Shown here piece by piece: positions 40,601 through 48,722 of a stretch of DNA of 64,000 nt. Every line of letters begins with the position of its first letter. Position 1 is the first letter of the stretch. The notes beneath the pieces were generated by a model. It did not search any database. It was not told the origin of the DNA and worked only from the letters and a program-made list of their open reading frames with translations. The DNA comes from Gammaproteobacteria bacterium (GTDB lineage: Bacteria > Pseudomonadota > Gammaproteobacteria > Tenderiales > Tenderiaceae), in NCBI GenBank assembly GCA_016200485.1, contig JACQEP010000012.1:20946-84945 (forward strand). Reading direction: 5' to 3'. Both the position numbers and the translations under genes were made by a program.

Positions 40601-41076
40601 TCCGCCACGTGGTCGATCAGATCGCCCATTTCATCGATCAGTGCTGTGTGCTGGCTAAAAAAATCATCCGCAGACAAATCAACAGTTCGCTTTTTGAGCC
40701 GCTGCCACCATTCTTGAAGGGCATTGACGCGTACCGAGGTCTCGAGTGCGTTTCCTACCTCGCTGTTCACCCGGGCCAACCGCTGAAAATCCCGATCGAC
40801 AGTCTGCTCTAACGCAAGACACCGATCACGCCAGGTAGCCTCGCCTTGACGCTGAACGATACACACGCCACGATGCTCAGGAATGTGTTCCAGCAGTGGA
40901 CGGAGCGCGACCAGAAAAGCCACGCCACGGCGCTCCTGTTCCACAAAGTGCTGCTGTTGAAGGAAATTGGGAACCAGCAACGCGCCCACACTGGCAATCA
41001 ACGCCAGAAAAACGGCGTACAAAATAGTGAATACCGATCCACGCTGCGCAATGGTGGTGGGGGCATCTGTGTTCAT
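37636..41076 (-). CDS. Membrane hybrid sensor histidine kinase (PAS, HK, two receivers, Hpt)
   Basis: The 1146-residue protein has TM segments at about 17-36 and 315-335, with a helical periplasmic sensor of about 280 residues between them. A PAS domain (about 346-465) follows, then HisKA with SHEIRTPMNGV (near 507), HATPase with NLAGNAVKF, VEDNGIGISP and GGTGLGLTISRRL, a degenerate receiver (about 750-870), a functional receiver with VAEDNEINRKVL and acceptor Asp in LVLTDCHMPEMDG (near 940), and a C-terminal Hpt domain with LAHRLKSSARSVGA (His near 1088). It is an ArcB/BarA-type phosphorelay kinase. The nearby response regulator (36603-37421) is a possible but unproven partner. Confidence 0.94.
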   Translation of the reverse strand: MNTDAPTTIAQRGSVFTILYAVFLALIASVGALLVPNFLQQQHFVEQERRGVAFLVALRPLLEHIPEHRGVCIVQRQGEATWRDRCLALEQTVDRDFQRLARVNSEVGNALETSVRVNALQEWWQRLKKRTVDLSADDFFSQHTALIDEMGDLIDHVADSSGLVLDPVAETYYLMDIAAKRLPLFIESIAQIRGVGSAAINHLDTDSRLDAMVKIELGRENSRQLQVSVAHVLEQTKDQAGTLRDLANEAVQESFGFIVLATTQLLGEHSVDVVPASFFDAGSHALADIFQFYDAVLVQLDTRLEQREQAAAESLYLLIATLVLVLVLGGFLLRRLLASMQQVAMSETRLASIFDAVIDGIIVIDDKGVIKSTNAMVRKIFGYCAEELIGHNVSMLMDNSDASQHDDYLKRYQETGAAKIIGVGRMVKGRRKDGSFFPLDLAVTVTRVANKTLFTGVLRDISERVRADIEFQAQRDQLQRANAALVEAKDQAEAAAKAKSQFLAAMSHEIRTPMNGVVGIVEVLDRTTLDDDQRDLLGTVRESAFSLLGIIDDILDFSKIEAGRLDLEQVPLSLTSLVESVGEALLPLANRKGVELLLFCDPRLPEIQADPVRLRQVLFNLAGNAVKFTGGDPVRRGRVVIRAELETTSAQRAQLLLRVEDNGIGISPEVQTQLFQPFVQAESSTTRRFGGTGLGLTISRRLVELMGGHISLESQPGEGSIFSVHLDLPVASDNIERPDFELTGVKAWVLSQDEVVRSLIERYLSSAGATVTAASSDQDLVQQARTAASSGLVVVMDCDGTQDTGAVRDRVRQALSDSRPRFVIVSRGQRRRARLDGDDGVAVDLEAMRRKTFLHAVAAAVGRASLEKIPPVADALPGPIPLTLAAAEAAGMLILVAEDNEINRKVLSHQLGMLGYPAELAADGREALERWREGRFGLVLTDCHMPEMDGYDLARAIRCEEDGKQHIPIIAITADALKGTDRSCLAAGMDDYLSKPVQLHVLQEKLKKWLPLASIAGGDDTPAAADRMMAASAVDPAALAEVLGVDDKSLMADFYNDFLCNAEETVAALESAYTARQHGEIGALAHRLKSSARSVGANTLADCCLALEQSGKAGDWAEIDRQMAELPGLFASVKAWIQDYVSQAGA

Positions 41077-41192
41077 AACAAAACCCTTTACTGATTATTG
41101 CCGACGGGCGTCCGGCCGTTGGATGAACGATATCCAAGTCAGTTAGCGGCACACGCCATCATTGGTTAACCTGATAAAAGGCCGTATTACTC

Positions 41193-41282
41193 TGTCATTT
41201 CGAGTGCTAGCGAGAAATCTTGCTTCTACGGCCTGAATTGTAAAAATTTGTTACAAGGTCTCTCCCTTCGGCCAGAATGACA
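41193..41282. repeat. Imperfect inverted repeat, TGTCATT family
   Basis: TGTCATTTCGAG...GAGAAATCTT at the left and AAGGTCTCTC...CCAGAATGACA at the right. This end sequence is a widely dispersed intergenic repeat in proteobacteria. The rest of 41077-41305 has no gene. Confidence 0.6.
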
Positions 41283-41305
41283 GTCGGCATACAAGTGGAA
41301 AAATC

Positions 41306-43795
41306 TTATACGTTGCGCAAGGTCTGCAACGGCGGCTGATTGAGCACGTGCTTTGTACCCAACGTTCCCGCCAACCCGACACCGATCGCCCCGACGAGCA
41401 TTCCGCCCAACCACAGACTTGGTCCGGGCACGTAACTCAATTCAAACACCCGTTCGGCGAGGATCATACCCACGACCCCGGCAGCGACCGACGCCACCAA
41501 GCCCGACAACAAACCGAGACCGGCGTATTCCAAGACGATGCTGCCGAGAATCTGACCTCGCCGGGCGCCAAGGGTGCGCAGGATCGCGGCCTCGTGAATC
41601 CGTTCGTCGAGGGTGGCGTGGATGGCGGCGTAGAGCACCATCAATCCCGCGCTCAGGGTAAAGAGAAAGACATACTCCACCGCCAAGGTGACGCGATTGA
41701 TGATGCTGCGCACTTGATCGAGAATGACGCCGACATCCAGTACGGTGATATTGGGGAACTGGCGCACCAAACGATTCAATACATCATGCCGCGCCAGAGG
41801 CAGATAAAAACCGGTGATGTAGTTGACCGGATAAGCATCCAACATGCCCGGCGGCGCCAGCACAAAAAAATTGGCGCGGAAGCTATCCCACTTCACACTA
41901 CGCAGACTGGTGATCTCAGCGCTGAAGCGCTGGCCGCCAGCGCTATATGTGAGTGTGTCGCCAAGCTTGAGTCCCAATTCTTTGGCAAGCCCCTCTTCGA
42001 CCGAGAACAACGCCTTGCCAAAATCACTCGCCTGCCACCAGTGACCGGCAATGATCTGGTTATCGTCTTGCAGCTGTTCAGCCCAGGAAAGATTGAATTC
42101 GCGATTCACCAGCCGTTTGGCGCGCTCGACCGGAAAATCATCCATCGACACTGGCCGGCCATTAATCTCCACCAGCCGCGCGCGAACCATCGGATACAAC
42201 AGCGGCACGTCGACCGCTTCCGATTTAAAAAAATCCTGCAACGGTTTGAGCTGATCTGGCTGGATGTTGATCAGAAAACGGTTGGGCGTATCTTCCGGTA
42301 ACCGTCCCTGCCACTCTTCCAGCAAATCGCTACGCACGACGACCAGCAACAACAACGCCATCAGCCCGATACCAAAACCGATCATTTGCACAATGCTGTG
42401 ATTGGCGCGACGTGAGAGATTGCTCAATCCCAGCCGCCAGGCGGAACCACCTCGCTTGAATGTGCGCAATACAAACAGCAACCCCGCCGCCAACAACGCT
42501 AATAATCCTGCCAACAACACCAACCCCAACACTACCGCCAGCGCCAATTTAAGATTTTGAGCTTGAACGATCACCAGCAATAAAAACGCACCCAAGCCGA
42601 AACCATAAGCCAACACCGCGTTGATGCGCGGTGGACCAAGATCACGGCGCAACACGCGCAGCGTAGGCACGTTGGTCAGTTGCAACATCGGCGGCATGGC
42701 AAAACCCAGTAGCGTGATCATGCCAGTGAGCAGGCCCCACACCACTGGCCATGCGCCCGGCGCAGGCAGATTAACGCCTGCCAGCGGTCCAAGAAAAACC
42801 ACTAACCCGGATTGCGCGACAAAACCGATCACGATGCCGATGGCGCTGGCCACCACACCGAGAAACAACATTTGTTGCAGATAAAGCCGGCTAATAAATT
42901 TCTGCTCGGCGCCCAGACACCGCATCACAGCACAGTTATCGAGATGACGGCTGACAAAACGCCGCGCTGCCATTGCCACGGCAGTCCCGGCCAACAACAC
43001 GCTGACCAGCGCCGCCAATCCGAGAAAACTCTCGCCCCGCGCCAATGCCGTGCGCACCTCGGGCCGCGCATCTTCGACCCCCTGCAAGGTTTCACCCGGC
43101 GCCAGATGTTGCTGCCAATCCATGCGCAAGCGCGCCACTGCTTTCGAATCACCTGCAATCAATAACCGGTAATGAACCCGGCTCGCGGGTTGAATTAATG
43201 CGGTTGCGGCCAGATCATCACTGTTCATCAACAATCGAGGCGCGATATTGAACATCGTCCCCTCCGATTGATCTGGTTCGCTGGTCAACACAGCGGCCAC
43301 TTTAAGCTGTGTGGCGCCGACGCTAATCTCCGCGCCGACATCAATACCCAACTCGGACAGCAAGCGGCTTTCCGCCCACACCGTACCCGGCGCTGGGCCT
43401 CCCTCAGTCGCGGCATCATTCACAAACAAATTTGGCGCAATACGATGCTGCCCGCGCAGTGGATAATTTTTACTGACTGCTTTGAGCGCCACCAGTTGAC
43501 TGCGCTCGCCTGACAAAGCCATGGTCGGAAATTCCGCTGTCGTTGCACTTTGCAAACCCGAAGCTGCGAGTTGTTGCAAACGTTCTGCAGTCACCAGTTC
43601 GCCGGATTGCAACACCAGATCACCACCCAACAGATCATTGGCCTGGCTTTGCAGAGCCTGGTGAATGCGATCAGTGAAGAAACTCACTGAGGTGACACTG
43701 GCAACAGCGATAATCAGTGCCAGCATCAATACCGTCAGTTCACCCGCACGCCAGTCGCGACGCAGGAAACGTAGCGCTAAAGAGATGTTATTCAC
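41306..43795 (-). CDS. ABC transporter permease, FtsX-like (YbbP type)
   Basis: The 829-residue membrane protein begins [19 protein letters not shown] and has a first TM near 20-40. Two FtsX-type permease cores each have about three to four TM segments (blocks around 260-470 and 700-829), with large extracytoplasmic domains between them. The family (YbbP) pairs with the YbbA ATPase and is encoded next to tesA; the cargo is not established. Start is GTG at 43795 sharing 4 nt (GTGA) with the ATPase stop codon, so translation is coupled. A longer frame to 43843 lies inside the ATPase gene. Confidence 0.92.
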   Translation of the reverse strand: MNNISLALRFLRRDWRAGELTVLMLALIIAVASVTSVSFFTDRIHQALQSQANDLLGGDLVLQSGELVTAERLQQLAASGLQSATTAEFPTMALSGERSQLVALKAVSKNYPLRGQHRIAPNLFVNDAATEGGPAPGTVWAESRLLSELGIDVGAEISVGATQLKVAAVLTSEPDQSEGTMFNIAPRLLMNSDDLAATALIQPASRVHYRLLIAGDSKAVARLRMDWQQHLAPGETLQGVEDARPEVRTALARGESFLGLAALVSVLLAGTAVAMAARRFVSRHLDNCAVMRCLGAEQKFISRLYLQQMLFLGVVASAIGIVIGFVAQSGLVVFLGPLAGVNLPAPGAWPVVWGLLTGMITLLGFAMPPMLQLTNVPTLRVLRRDLGPPRINAVLAYGFGLGAFLLLVIVQAQNLKLALAVVLGLVLLAGLLALLAAGLLFVLRTFKRGGSAWRLGLSNLSRRANHSIVQMIGFGIGLMALLLLVVVRSDLLEEWQGRLPEDTPNRFLINIQPDQLKPLQDFFKSEAVDVPLLYPMVRARLVEINGRPVSMDDFPVERAKRLVNREFNLSWAEQLQDDNQIIAGHWWQASDFGKALFSVEEGLAKELGLKLGDTLTYSAGGQRFSAEITSLRSVKWDSFRANFFVLAPPGMLDAYPVNYITGFYLPLARHDVLNRLVRQFPNITVLDVGVILDQVRSIINRVTLAVEYVFLFTLSAGLMVLYAAIHATLDERIHEAAILRTLGARRGQILGSIVLEYAGLGLLSGLVASVAAGVVGMILAERVFELSYVPGPSLWLGGMLVGAIGVGLAGTLGTKHVLNQPPLQTLRNV

Positions 43796-44472
43796 GCACC
43801 GGACCTCAACTGTCCAGCGTCCAGTTCCAAACGCCGCTGGCAACGATCCGCCAGATGATTATCATGAGTGACCAGTACCAGCGTTGTCCCCTGCTCAACA
43901 TTGAGCTGAAACAGTAAGTCAATAATGCGCTCACCGGTCTGCCGATCAAGATTGCCAGTCGGCTCATCGGCGAACAACACCTTGGGCTGCGAGGCAAAAG
44001 CACGGGCTATGGCGACACGCTGCTGCTCACCGCCTGAAAGTTGCTTGGGATAATGCTTCAACCGCCGTTCCAAACCCACCCGCTGCAATACTTGTGTCGC
44101 CACATCGACGGCATCGCGCCGCCCCGCCAATTCCAGCGGCAGCATTACATTTTCCAGGGCCGTGAGATTAGGCAAAAGCTGAAAGGCCTGAAACACAAAA
44201 CCGACCTTCTCGGCGCGTAGTCGGGCACGACCATCTTCATCCAGCGCGAATAAATCGACTCCGTCGATGTGCACGGAACCTGTTGTTGGCGTGTCCAACC
44301 CCGCCAGCAACCCGAGCAAGGTCGATTTGCCGGAACCGGAAACCCCCACCACCGCCACCGATTCGCCCACAGAAATGTTAAGATTTATGTTCCGCAGCAG
44401 TTTGAGTTCACCCTCGGGACTGGTCACTGTTTTGCAAAGATTCTCGGCTTGTAGGGCAATGTTGGCCATCAT
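43792..44472 (-). CDS. ybbA: ABC transporter ATP-binding protein, YbbA/LolD-like
   Basis: The 226-residue ATPase has Walker [14 protein letters not shown]-loop [10 protein letters not shown], signature [14 protein letters not shown], Walker [13 protein letters not shown] and H-loop [11 protein letters not shown]. It pairs with the downstream FtsX-like permease. Opposite orientation to tesA, with 140 nt between them that hold an inverted repeat (44504-44566), reproduces the classic ybbA-tesA arrangement of enteric bacteria. The symbol follows that synteny. Confidence 0.93.
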   Translation of the reverse strand: MMANIALQAENLCKTVTSPEGELKLLRNINLNISVGESVAVVGVSGSGKSTLLGLLAGLDTPTTGSVHIDGVDLFALDEDGRARLRAEKVGFVFQAFQLLPNLTALENVMLPLELAGRRDAVDVATQVLQRVGLERRLKHYPKQLSGGEQQRVAIARAFASQPKVLFADEPTGNLDRQTGERIIDLLFQLNVEQGTTLVLVTHDNHLADRCQRRLELDAGQLRSGA

Positions 44473-44503
44473 GTCTCCATCAACTCAGCAAGTGAAAAAT
44501 GGC

Positions 44504-44566
44504 GGTGGGTGCGTCGCGCGCGCCATGTTTTAGGGTTGATGATTTGGCGCGCATGGCGCACCCTAC
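44504..44566. repeat. REP-like inverted repeat in the ybbA-tesA divergent region
   Basis: GGTGCGTCGCGCGCGCCATG on the left and GCGCGCATGGCGCACCCTACC on the right make a stem with a short AT-rich loop. The GGTGCGC..GCGCACC core matches the RAYT-linked REP at 61424-61447. Confidence 0.65.
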
Positions 44567-44612
44567 CGTGAATTTGTTTAAATTGTCGATTCATAATGCA
44601 ACGTAAAAACTC

Positions 44613-45224
44613 ATGATAATACGCTTCTTTCTCTCGGTTACCCTGTTCGCAATGTCAACAGCGACATTCGCCGCCCTGCCACCCGTCATCCTTGTCTATG
44701 GCGACAGCCTCAGCGCTGGCTTTGGTATTGAACAGAATGCCGGTTGGGTCAGCTTGTTGCAACAACGCTTACGCGAAAAAGGTTATGGGCACCAGGTGGT
44801 CAATGCCAGCATCAGTGGCGAAACCACCAGCGGTGGCTTGGCTCGCTTCAATAACACGTTGGACCAATTTAAACCCAAAATCGTTCTTATCGAATTGGGC
44901 GCCAACGATGGCCTGCGTGGATTGCCTATCGATGCCATGCACGACAATCTGGCCAAGATGATTGAAATCTCACAAAAACGAGGCACTAAAATATTACTGA
45001 TTGCCATGAAGTTGCCACCCAATTATGGCACAACCTATACCGAATCCTTCGCCAACACATTTTATGACTTAACCAAACATTATAAATTACCCAAAGCACC
45101 ATTCCTGCTGAATGGCTTATCCACACCTGATCATTTTCAGGCCGATGGCCTGCATCCTACCGCGCAAGCACAGAGCATTATTCTTGATAATATCTGGCCC
45201 TCGCTAAAACCACTGTTAAAATAA
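44613..45224 (+). CDS. tesA: Multifunctional SGNH hydrolase: arylesterase / acyl-CoA thioesterase I
   Basis: The 203-residue periplasmic hydrolase has a signal peptide (about 1-21). Block I GDSLSAG carries the nucleophile Ser, block III GANDG the oxyanion Asn and block V DGLHPT the catalytic Asp and His. Length and motifs match TesA. It is divergent from ybbA, which strengthens the assignment. The following oxygenase gene begins 5 nt after its stop codon and is probably co-transcribed. Confidence 0.95.
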   Translation: MIIRFFLSVTLFAMSTATFAALPPVILVYGDSLSAGFGIEQNAGWVSLLQQRLREKGYGHQVVNASISGETTSGGLARFNNTLDQFKPKIVLIELGANDGLRGLPIDAMHDNLAKMIEISQKRGTKILLIAMKLPPNYGTTYTESFANTFYDLTKHYKLPKAPFLLNGLSTPDHFQADGLHPTAQAQSIILDNIWPSLKPLLK

Positions 45225-45229
45225 TCGTC

Positions 45230-45847
45230 ATGAACTCAAGCACTGATAAATATCAACGCATCGTTAACGACCTGATTAAACAAGGTTGGTCAATCAGCGA
45301 AAATTTCATTAATGCCGAAGTGGCACAGGCATTAAAAAACGAGGCCGATGCCTTGCATGAAAACGGCGCCTTTCGCCGCGCCGGTGTCGGTCGTGAACAG
45401 GGTTATCACGTCGAATCCAAAATCCGTGGCGACAATATCGTCTGGCTCGATGAAGTCACAGATCACGATGCACCACAGCGTTATCTCGCCGAACTCGAAC
45501 AGTTACGCCAAGTGATCAATCAGCAAATGTTCTTGGGTTTGTTTGAATTTGAAGGTCATTTTGCGGTGTATGGTCCCGGTACGTTTTACCAACGCCACCT
45601 TGATCAACATCAAGGCAGCGACAGCCGCCAGGTGACCTGCGTGATGTACATGAATGAGCATTGGCAACCCGAACATCGCGGCGAACTACGACTATTCGTG
45701 TCTGAAAACGGCAATGAACGCGCCATCGACATCCCGCCACGCGCCGGTCTACTGGCCTGCTTTTTAAGCGAAATGTTTTATCACGAAGTGCTGCCCACTA
45801 CGACGGATCGATATAGCATCACGGGCTGGTTCAGGCGACGGGGGTAA
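45230..45847 (+). CDS. 2-oxoglutarate/Fe(II)-dependent oxygenase (prolyl 4-hydroxylase-like)
   Basis: The 205-residue protein is a Fe(II)/2-oxoglutarate oxygenase. The facial triad appears as YQRHLDQH (H-x-D) and FYHEVLP (second His), and the 2-oxoglutarate salt-bridge Arg is in TTDRYSITGWFRR. It resembles bacterial prolyl 4-hydroxylase/PKHD-type proteins that act on peptide or ribosomal-protein residues; the substrate here is unknown. It overlaps no neighbour but follows tesA closely. Confidence 0.9.
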   Translation: MNSSTDKYQRIVNDLIKQGWSISENFINAEVAQALKNEADALHENGAFRRAGVGREQGYHVESKIRGDNIVWLDEVTDHDAPQRYLAELEQLRQVINQQMFLGLFEFEGHFAVYGPGTFYQRHLDQHQGSDSRQVTCVMYMNEHWQPEHRGELRLFVSENGNERAIDIPPRAGLLACFLSEMFYHEVLPTTTDRYSITGWFRRRG

Positions 45848-45853
45848 ATAATA

Positions 45854-46255
45854 TCATTCGCTGACACTCACTGCGCGCAGCCCAAAATGTTTAACAAAGG
45901 GTACAAAATCTTTATCGGAAAATAACAGGGAGTGGTGATTTGCGATGCAGAACGTAGCGATGATCACATCAGCCATTTTTCTGACTGTAATTCCCTTCTT
46001 TCTCAAAGCACGAAAGTTATCGGCACTTTTCAACGCGCCTTTTGTTCCCAGCATGTCAAAAATCGTAAGCGTAGTCAGCAACCGCTTGGCGGTTTTGTAA
46101 TCCGCATCCGTGCGAAAACCTTGGAGCACTTCAATTAAGATCAAATCACCGATGGCGAGAGGTTCGGCTCCCAATAAGGCATCAAGCTTCGCCGGAGCCG
46201 GAGTATCCCGGCCATTGAAATAGTCAATCCAGACGCTCGAGTCAACAATGATCAC
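45854..46255 (-). CDS. vapC: PIN-domain toxin VapC
   Basis: The 133-residue PIN-domain ribonuclease has the acidic cluster Asp5 (VDSSVWIDYF), Glu42 (ILIEVLQGF), Asp96 (KMADVIIA) and Asp114 (FSDKDF). VapC toxins cleave RNA, often tRNA or rRNA, and the target cannot be deduced. Start is GTG at 46255, sharing 4 nt with the antitoxin stop, so the toxin is coupled to the antitoxin; a frame extended to 46291 lies in the antitoxin gene. It is convergent with the oxygenase gene. Confidence 0.93.
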   Translation of the reverse strand: MIIVDSSVWIDYFNGRDTPAPAKLDALLGAEPLAIGDLILIEVLQGFRTDADYKTAKRLLTTLTIFDMLGTKGALKSADNFRALRKKGITVRKMADVIIATFCIANHHSLLFSDKDFVPFVKHFGLRAVSVSE

Positions 46256-46446
46256 TCGGCAATTCTCAACTGATCCAGATCCCCTTCCCATTTCAAGCGT
46301 CCACGGAATGCCTTGATACCTTCCTGTTTCCTGAGACGAACCAAGGTCTTAAGACCAAGCTCAACAGCCTCGCGTTTGGTTTTGAGACCGGTCGCCTTGA
46401 GGGCTTCATCCATCAAGTGATCATCAATGTCGATATTGGTTCGCAT
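46252..46446 (-). CDS. vapB: VapB-type antitoxin
   Basis: The 64-residue protein begins MRTNIDIDDHLMDEALKATG, the ribbon-helix-helix DNA-binding fold of VapB antitoxins of the type in which KTKREAVELGLKTLVRL follows. The C-terminal part would wrap the toxin. It would bind the inverted repeat located 17 nt upstream of its start codon. Confidence 0.93.
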   Translation of the reverse strand: MRTNIDIDDHLMDEALKATGLKTKREAVELGLKTLVRLRKQEGIKAFRGRLKWEGDLDQLRIAE

Positions 46447-46462
46447 AACACAACCCCCGTTA

Positions 46463-46486
46463 TGTATAAAAATATTATTTTATACA
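46463..46486. promoter_or_regulatory. Candidate vapBC operator palindrome
   Basis: A perfect 9-bp inverted repeat TGTATAAAA / TTTTATACA with a 6-bp spacer lies 17 nt upstream of vapB. Its AT-rich content and position suit both the promoter and an antitoxin-binding operator. Confidence 0.65.
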
Positions 46487-46625
46487 CATCACACACTGGT
46501 CGCAATCCCACCTTTTGCCGGGTGTGTCGGATCCAATTCCCGCTGCACCCAATCAGTTCTAACTCCCGATTACCCGCCTGCCGCTACGTTGACCCGCCTC
46601 CCGTAAACGGGCTAGTATCACGGTT

Positions 46626-46815
46626 TAGCTTCAGGTATCCCCACGGCGTCTGCCGCCGGGATAAAACGGGAAGCCGGTGAGTGAATCACGAGTCCGGCGC
46701 TGCCCCCGCAACGGTAAGCGAGTCAAGAAACAGCATTAAGGCCACTGTGCATGCACGGGAAGGCGCTGTTTCCGGGATCAAAACCCCGCTCGCAAGCCCG
46801 GAGACCGGCCTGTCG
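46626..46815 (+). promoter_or_regulatory. Cobalamin riboswitch
   Basis: The adenosylcobalamin-sensing aptamer is recognisable from its ordered conserved blocks: TTCAGGTATCC-type start, AAAACGGGAAGCCGGTGAG, CCCCCGCAACGGTAAGCGAG, GCCACTG..GGGAAGGC, and the B12 box GCAAGCCCGGAGACCGGCC. It points toward the cobalamin operon. Coordinates are approximate at both ends by about 10 nt. It should switch off the operon when cobalamin is plentiful. Confidence 0.95.
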
Positions 46816-47014
46816 CACAAAAAATCAGCATTGCGGAGGGCGATGTCACGGTGAGCCGTTTGTTTTCTTTATTGCCACTGTCCACCCCCTCCCCCGGTAT
46901 TGTGACGTCAGCCGATCTGACGGGAGAAAACCAGTCATGCCCACATTATCGACCAAGTCTTTGATCAAGCGATCATTCTCCCCTTGCTGCATGTTTGGGG
47001 CTGACTGAAGACTT
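46816..47014 (+). promoter_or_regulatory. Expression platform between riboswitch and cobB
   Basis: A pyrimidine tract CCCCCTCCCCC (about 46886-46896) is complementary to GGGAG at 46922-46926, the likely ribosome-binding sequence of the short frame at 46937. A hairpin GTCAG-CCGAT-CTGAC (46907-46921) lies directly before it. No T-run terminator is seen, so translational control by sequestering the ribosome-binding site is likely. Confidence 0.4.
46937..47008 (+). CDS. Short reading frame (23 aa) just before cobB
   Basis: ATG at 46937 has GGGAGA 9-14 nt upstream and the frame ends TGA at 47008, six nt before the cobB ATG. The peptide starts MPTLSTKSLIKRSF and has no recognisable family. The cobB start itself has only a poor ribosome-binding sequence, so translation of this frame could open or couple cobB. 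It may also be non-coding. Confidence 0.35.
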   Translation: MPTLSTKSLIKRSFSPCCMFGAD

Positions 47015-48313
47015 ATGACCCATCCAGCACGTCATTGCCCTGCCCTCTTCATCTCGGCCCCGGCCTCCGGCCAGGGCAAAACGACGATCACCGCCGGACT
47101 GGCCCGTCTTTACCGCAATCAGGGGCATCGGGTACGCGTCTTTAAAACCGGGCCCGATTTTCTCGACCCAATGATCCTGGAACGCGCCTCCGGCAACCCG
47201 GTCTACCAGCTCGATCAGTGGATGGGGGGTGAAGACCATTGCCGCGAACTCTTATATAAAGCGGCAGCCGAGGCTGATGTGATTTTGGTGGAGGGTGTCA
47301 TGGGCCTCTATGACGGCACCCCTTCCAGCGCCGATCTGGCGCAGCGCTTCAATATCCCGGCCATGACTGTGATCAGTGCCACGGCCATGGCGCAGACTTT
47401 TGGCGCGATTGTGCATGGCCTGGCCACATACCGCACCACTCTAGCTTTTGCCGGGGTATTCGCCAATCATGTTGGCAGTGCCAGCCACGCGGCCTTGCTG
47501 GCAGAGTCGCTACCGAAAAATATTTCCCTGCTCGGCACAATGCCGCGTGACGAGCAGCTTTCGCTGCCATCACGGCACCTGGGTTTGGTACAGGCGCAGG
47601 AACTGGCTGATCTTGATGAACGTCTGGATCGGATCGCGGCGGCGTTGGCTGAAACTGCACTCGCGCAATTGCCGGCAGTGGTGACCTTCACCGCACCTGC
47701 AGAGACTACTACGCTGCCGAAATTGCTGAAGGGTGTGCGCATCGCCGTAGCGCAGGATGCCGCGTTTTCATTTATCTATCCCGCCAATCTCGATACGCTG
47801 CGCGCGCTGGGTGCTGAACTACGCTTTTTCTCACCGCTGACTGATCACACACTGCCTGAGGCTGATGCACTGTATTTGCCCGGTGGCTATCCTGAGCTGC
47901 ATTTACAAGTGTTAGCGGACAATCATGCCATGCAGACAGCCATCTGCGACCATCATGCTGCGGGCAAACCCATCGTCGCCGAATGTGGTGGGATGTTGTA
48001 TTTATTGGAATCGCTGGCAGATAGCGCCGGTACGCGTGCCAAAATGACCGGCTTGCTGCCGGGCCATGCCACGCTGCAAAAAAAACTGGCCAATCTTGGC
48101 CTGCACAGTGTGACGCTGCCCGAAGGCCAACTGCGCGGCCATAGTTTCCATCATTCACAGATGGAGACATCGTTATCGCCGATTGCGACAAGTCAGCCGC
48201 AACGCAAACGAGGGCAAGCGGAAGCGGTATATCGAATTGGGCGATTACAGGCGTCATATTTGCATTTGTATTTTCCGTCCGCGCCGGAAGTTGCGGCACG
48301 GTTGTTTAGTTAG
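47015..48313 (+). CDS. cobB: Cobyrinate a,c-diamide synthase (CbiA/CobB)
   Basis: The 432-residue enzyme amidates the a and c side chains of cobyrinic acid using glutamine and ATP. The N-terminal dethiobiotin-synthetase-like domain has the P-loop APASGQGKTTITAGLAR and DPMILERASG. The C-terminal class I glutaminase-like domain has the nucleophile Cys in VAECGGMLYLLE (near 330) and the His in ASYLHLYFPS. It is the first large gene after the riboswitch. It acts late in the corrin pathway, after CobH. Confidence 0.95.
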   Translation: MTHPARHCPALFISAPASGQGKTTITAGLARLYRNQGHRVRVFKTGPDFLDPMILERASGNPVYQLDQWMGGEDHCRELLYKAAAEADVILVEGVMGLYDGTPSSADLAQRFNIPAMTVISATAMAQTFGAIVHGLATYRTTLAFAGVFANHVGSASHAALLAESLPKNISLLGTMPRDEQLSLPSRHLGLVQAQELADLDERLDRIAAALAETALAQLPAVVTFTAPAETTTLPKLLKGVRIAVAQDAAFSFIYPANLDTLRALGAELRFFSPLTDHTLPEADALYLPGGYPELHLQVLADNHAMQTAICDHHAAGKPIVAECGGMLYLLESLADSAGTRAKMTGLLPGHATLQKKLANLGLHSVTLPEGQLRGHSFHHSQMETSLSPIATSQPQRKRGQAEAVYRIGRLQASYLHLYFPSAPEVAARLFS

Positions 48314-48334
48314 TGAAGTATTGATTAGGTTGTT

Positions 48335-48473
48335 ACCCCCCCTCCCTCAGGGAGAGGGTTGGGGTGAGGGGGCAATAGTAGGGGCGATTCATGAATCGCC
48401 CCTACATGATTAATCCCCTCATCCTAGTCTTCTCCCTGAGGGAGAATGGACTAAAAATTATTTTTCAACAGAA
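48335..48473. repeat. Dispersed MITE-like repeat, copy 3, with nested palindrome
   Basis: Blocks CTCCCTCAGGGAGAGGG-TTGGGGTGAGGGG and CCCCTCATCCTAGTCTTCTCCC..GGGAGAATGG flank a perfect 28-bp palindrome (48378-48405). The whole element sits inside the cobalamin operon, between cobB and cbtB, where it could attenuate, process or protect the transcript. The ends are partly decayed. Confidence 0.8.
48378..48405. repeat. Perfect 28-bp palindrome, copy 3, nested in the MITE-like repeat
   Basis: Same sequence as 37418-37445, located in the loop region of the larger repeat. Confidence 0.85.
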
Positions 48474-48507
48474 TATTAAATTTTTTATTTACTTTAAGGA
48501 GAACATC

Positions 48508-48702
48508 ATGCACATCGAAACCGCATCCACCACCCAGACCAAAGCCATCCCCACCAATACCGCATCATCCAGAATGCTGGCCGTCCTACTCGTCGCTGTT
48601 CTCGGTTCGATACTCGTTTTCGCGGCAGGTTTCGCCGGGGCGGACGTTCTTCACAACGCCACTCATGATTCGCGTCACTCGACCGGGTTCCCTTGTCATT
48701 AA
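48508..48702 (+). CDS. cbtB: Cobalt transporter subunit CbtB
   Basis: The 64-residue protein has one TM segment (about 22-45) followed by the CbtB His-rich end HNATHDSRHSTGFPCH, which is thought to bind cobalt. AAGGAG precedes the ATG at ideal spacing. A frame that extends 39 codons upstream runs through the repeat and is not real. It is followed at once by cbtA; together CbtAB is a B12-riboswitch-controlled cobalt importer. Confidence 0.93.
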   Translation: MHIETASTTQTKAIPTNTASSRMLAVLLVAVLGSILVFAAGFAGADVLHNATHDSRHSTGFPCH

Positions 48703-48722
48703 CAGAAACAGGTACTCTGCAT

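Noticed and set aside
46751..47008. 85-codon frame through the riboswitch
   Set aside because: Its first half is inside the riboswitch aptamer; only the last 23 codons have a plausible start.
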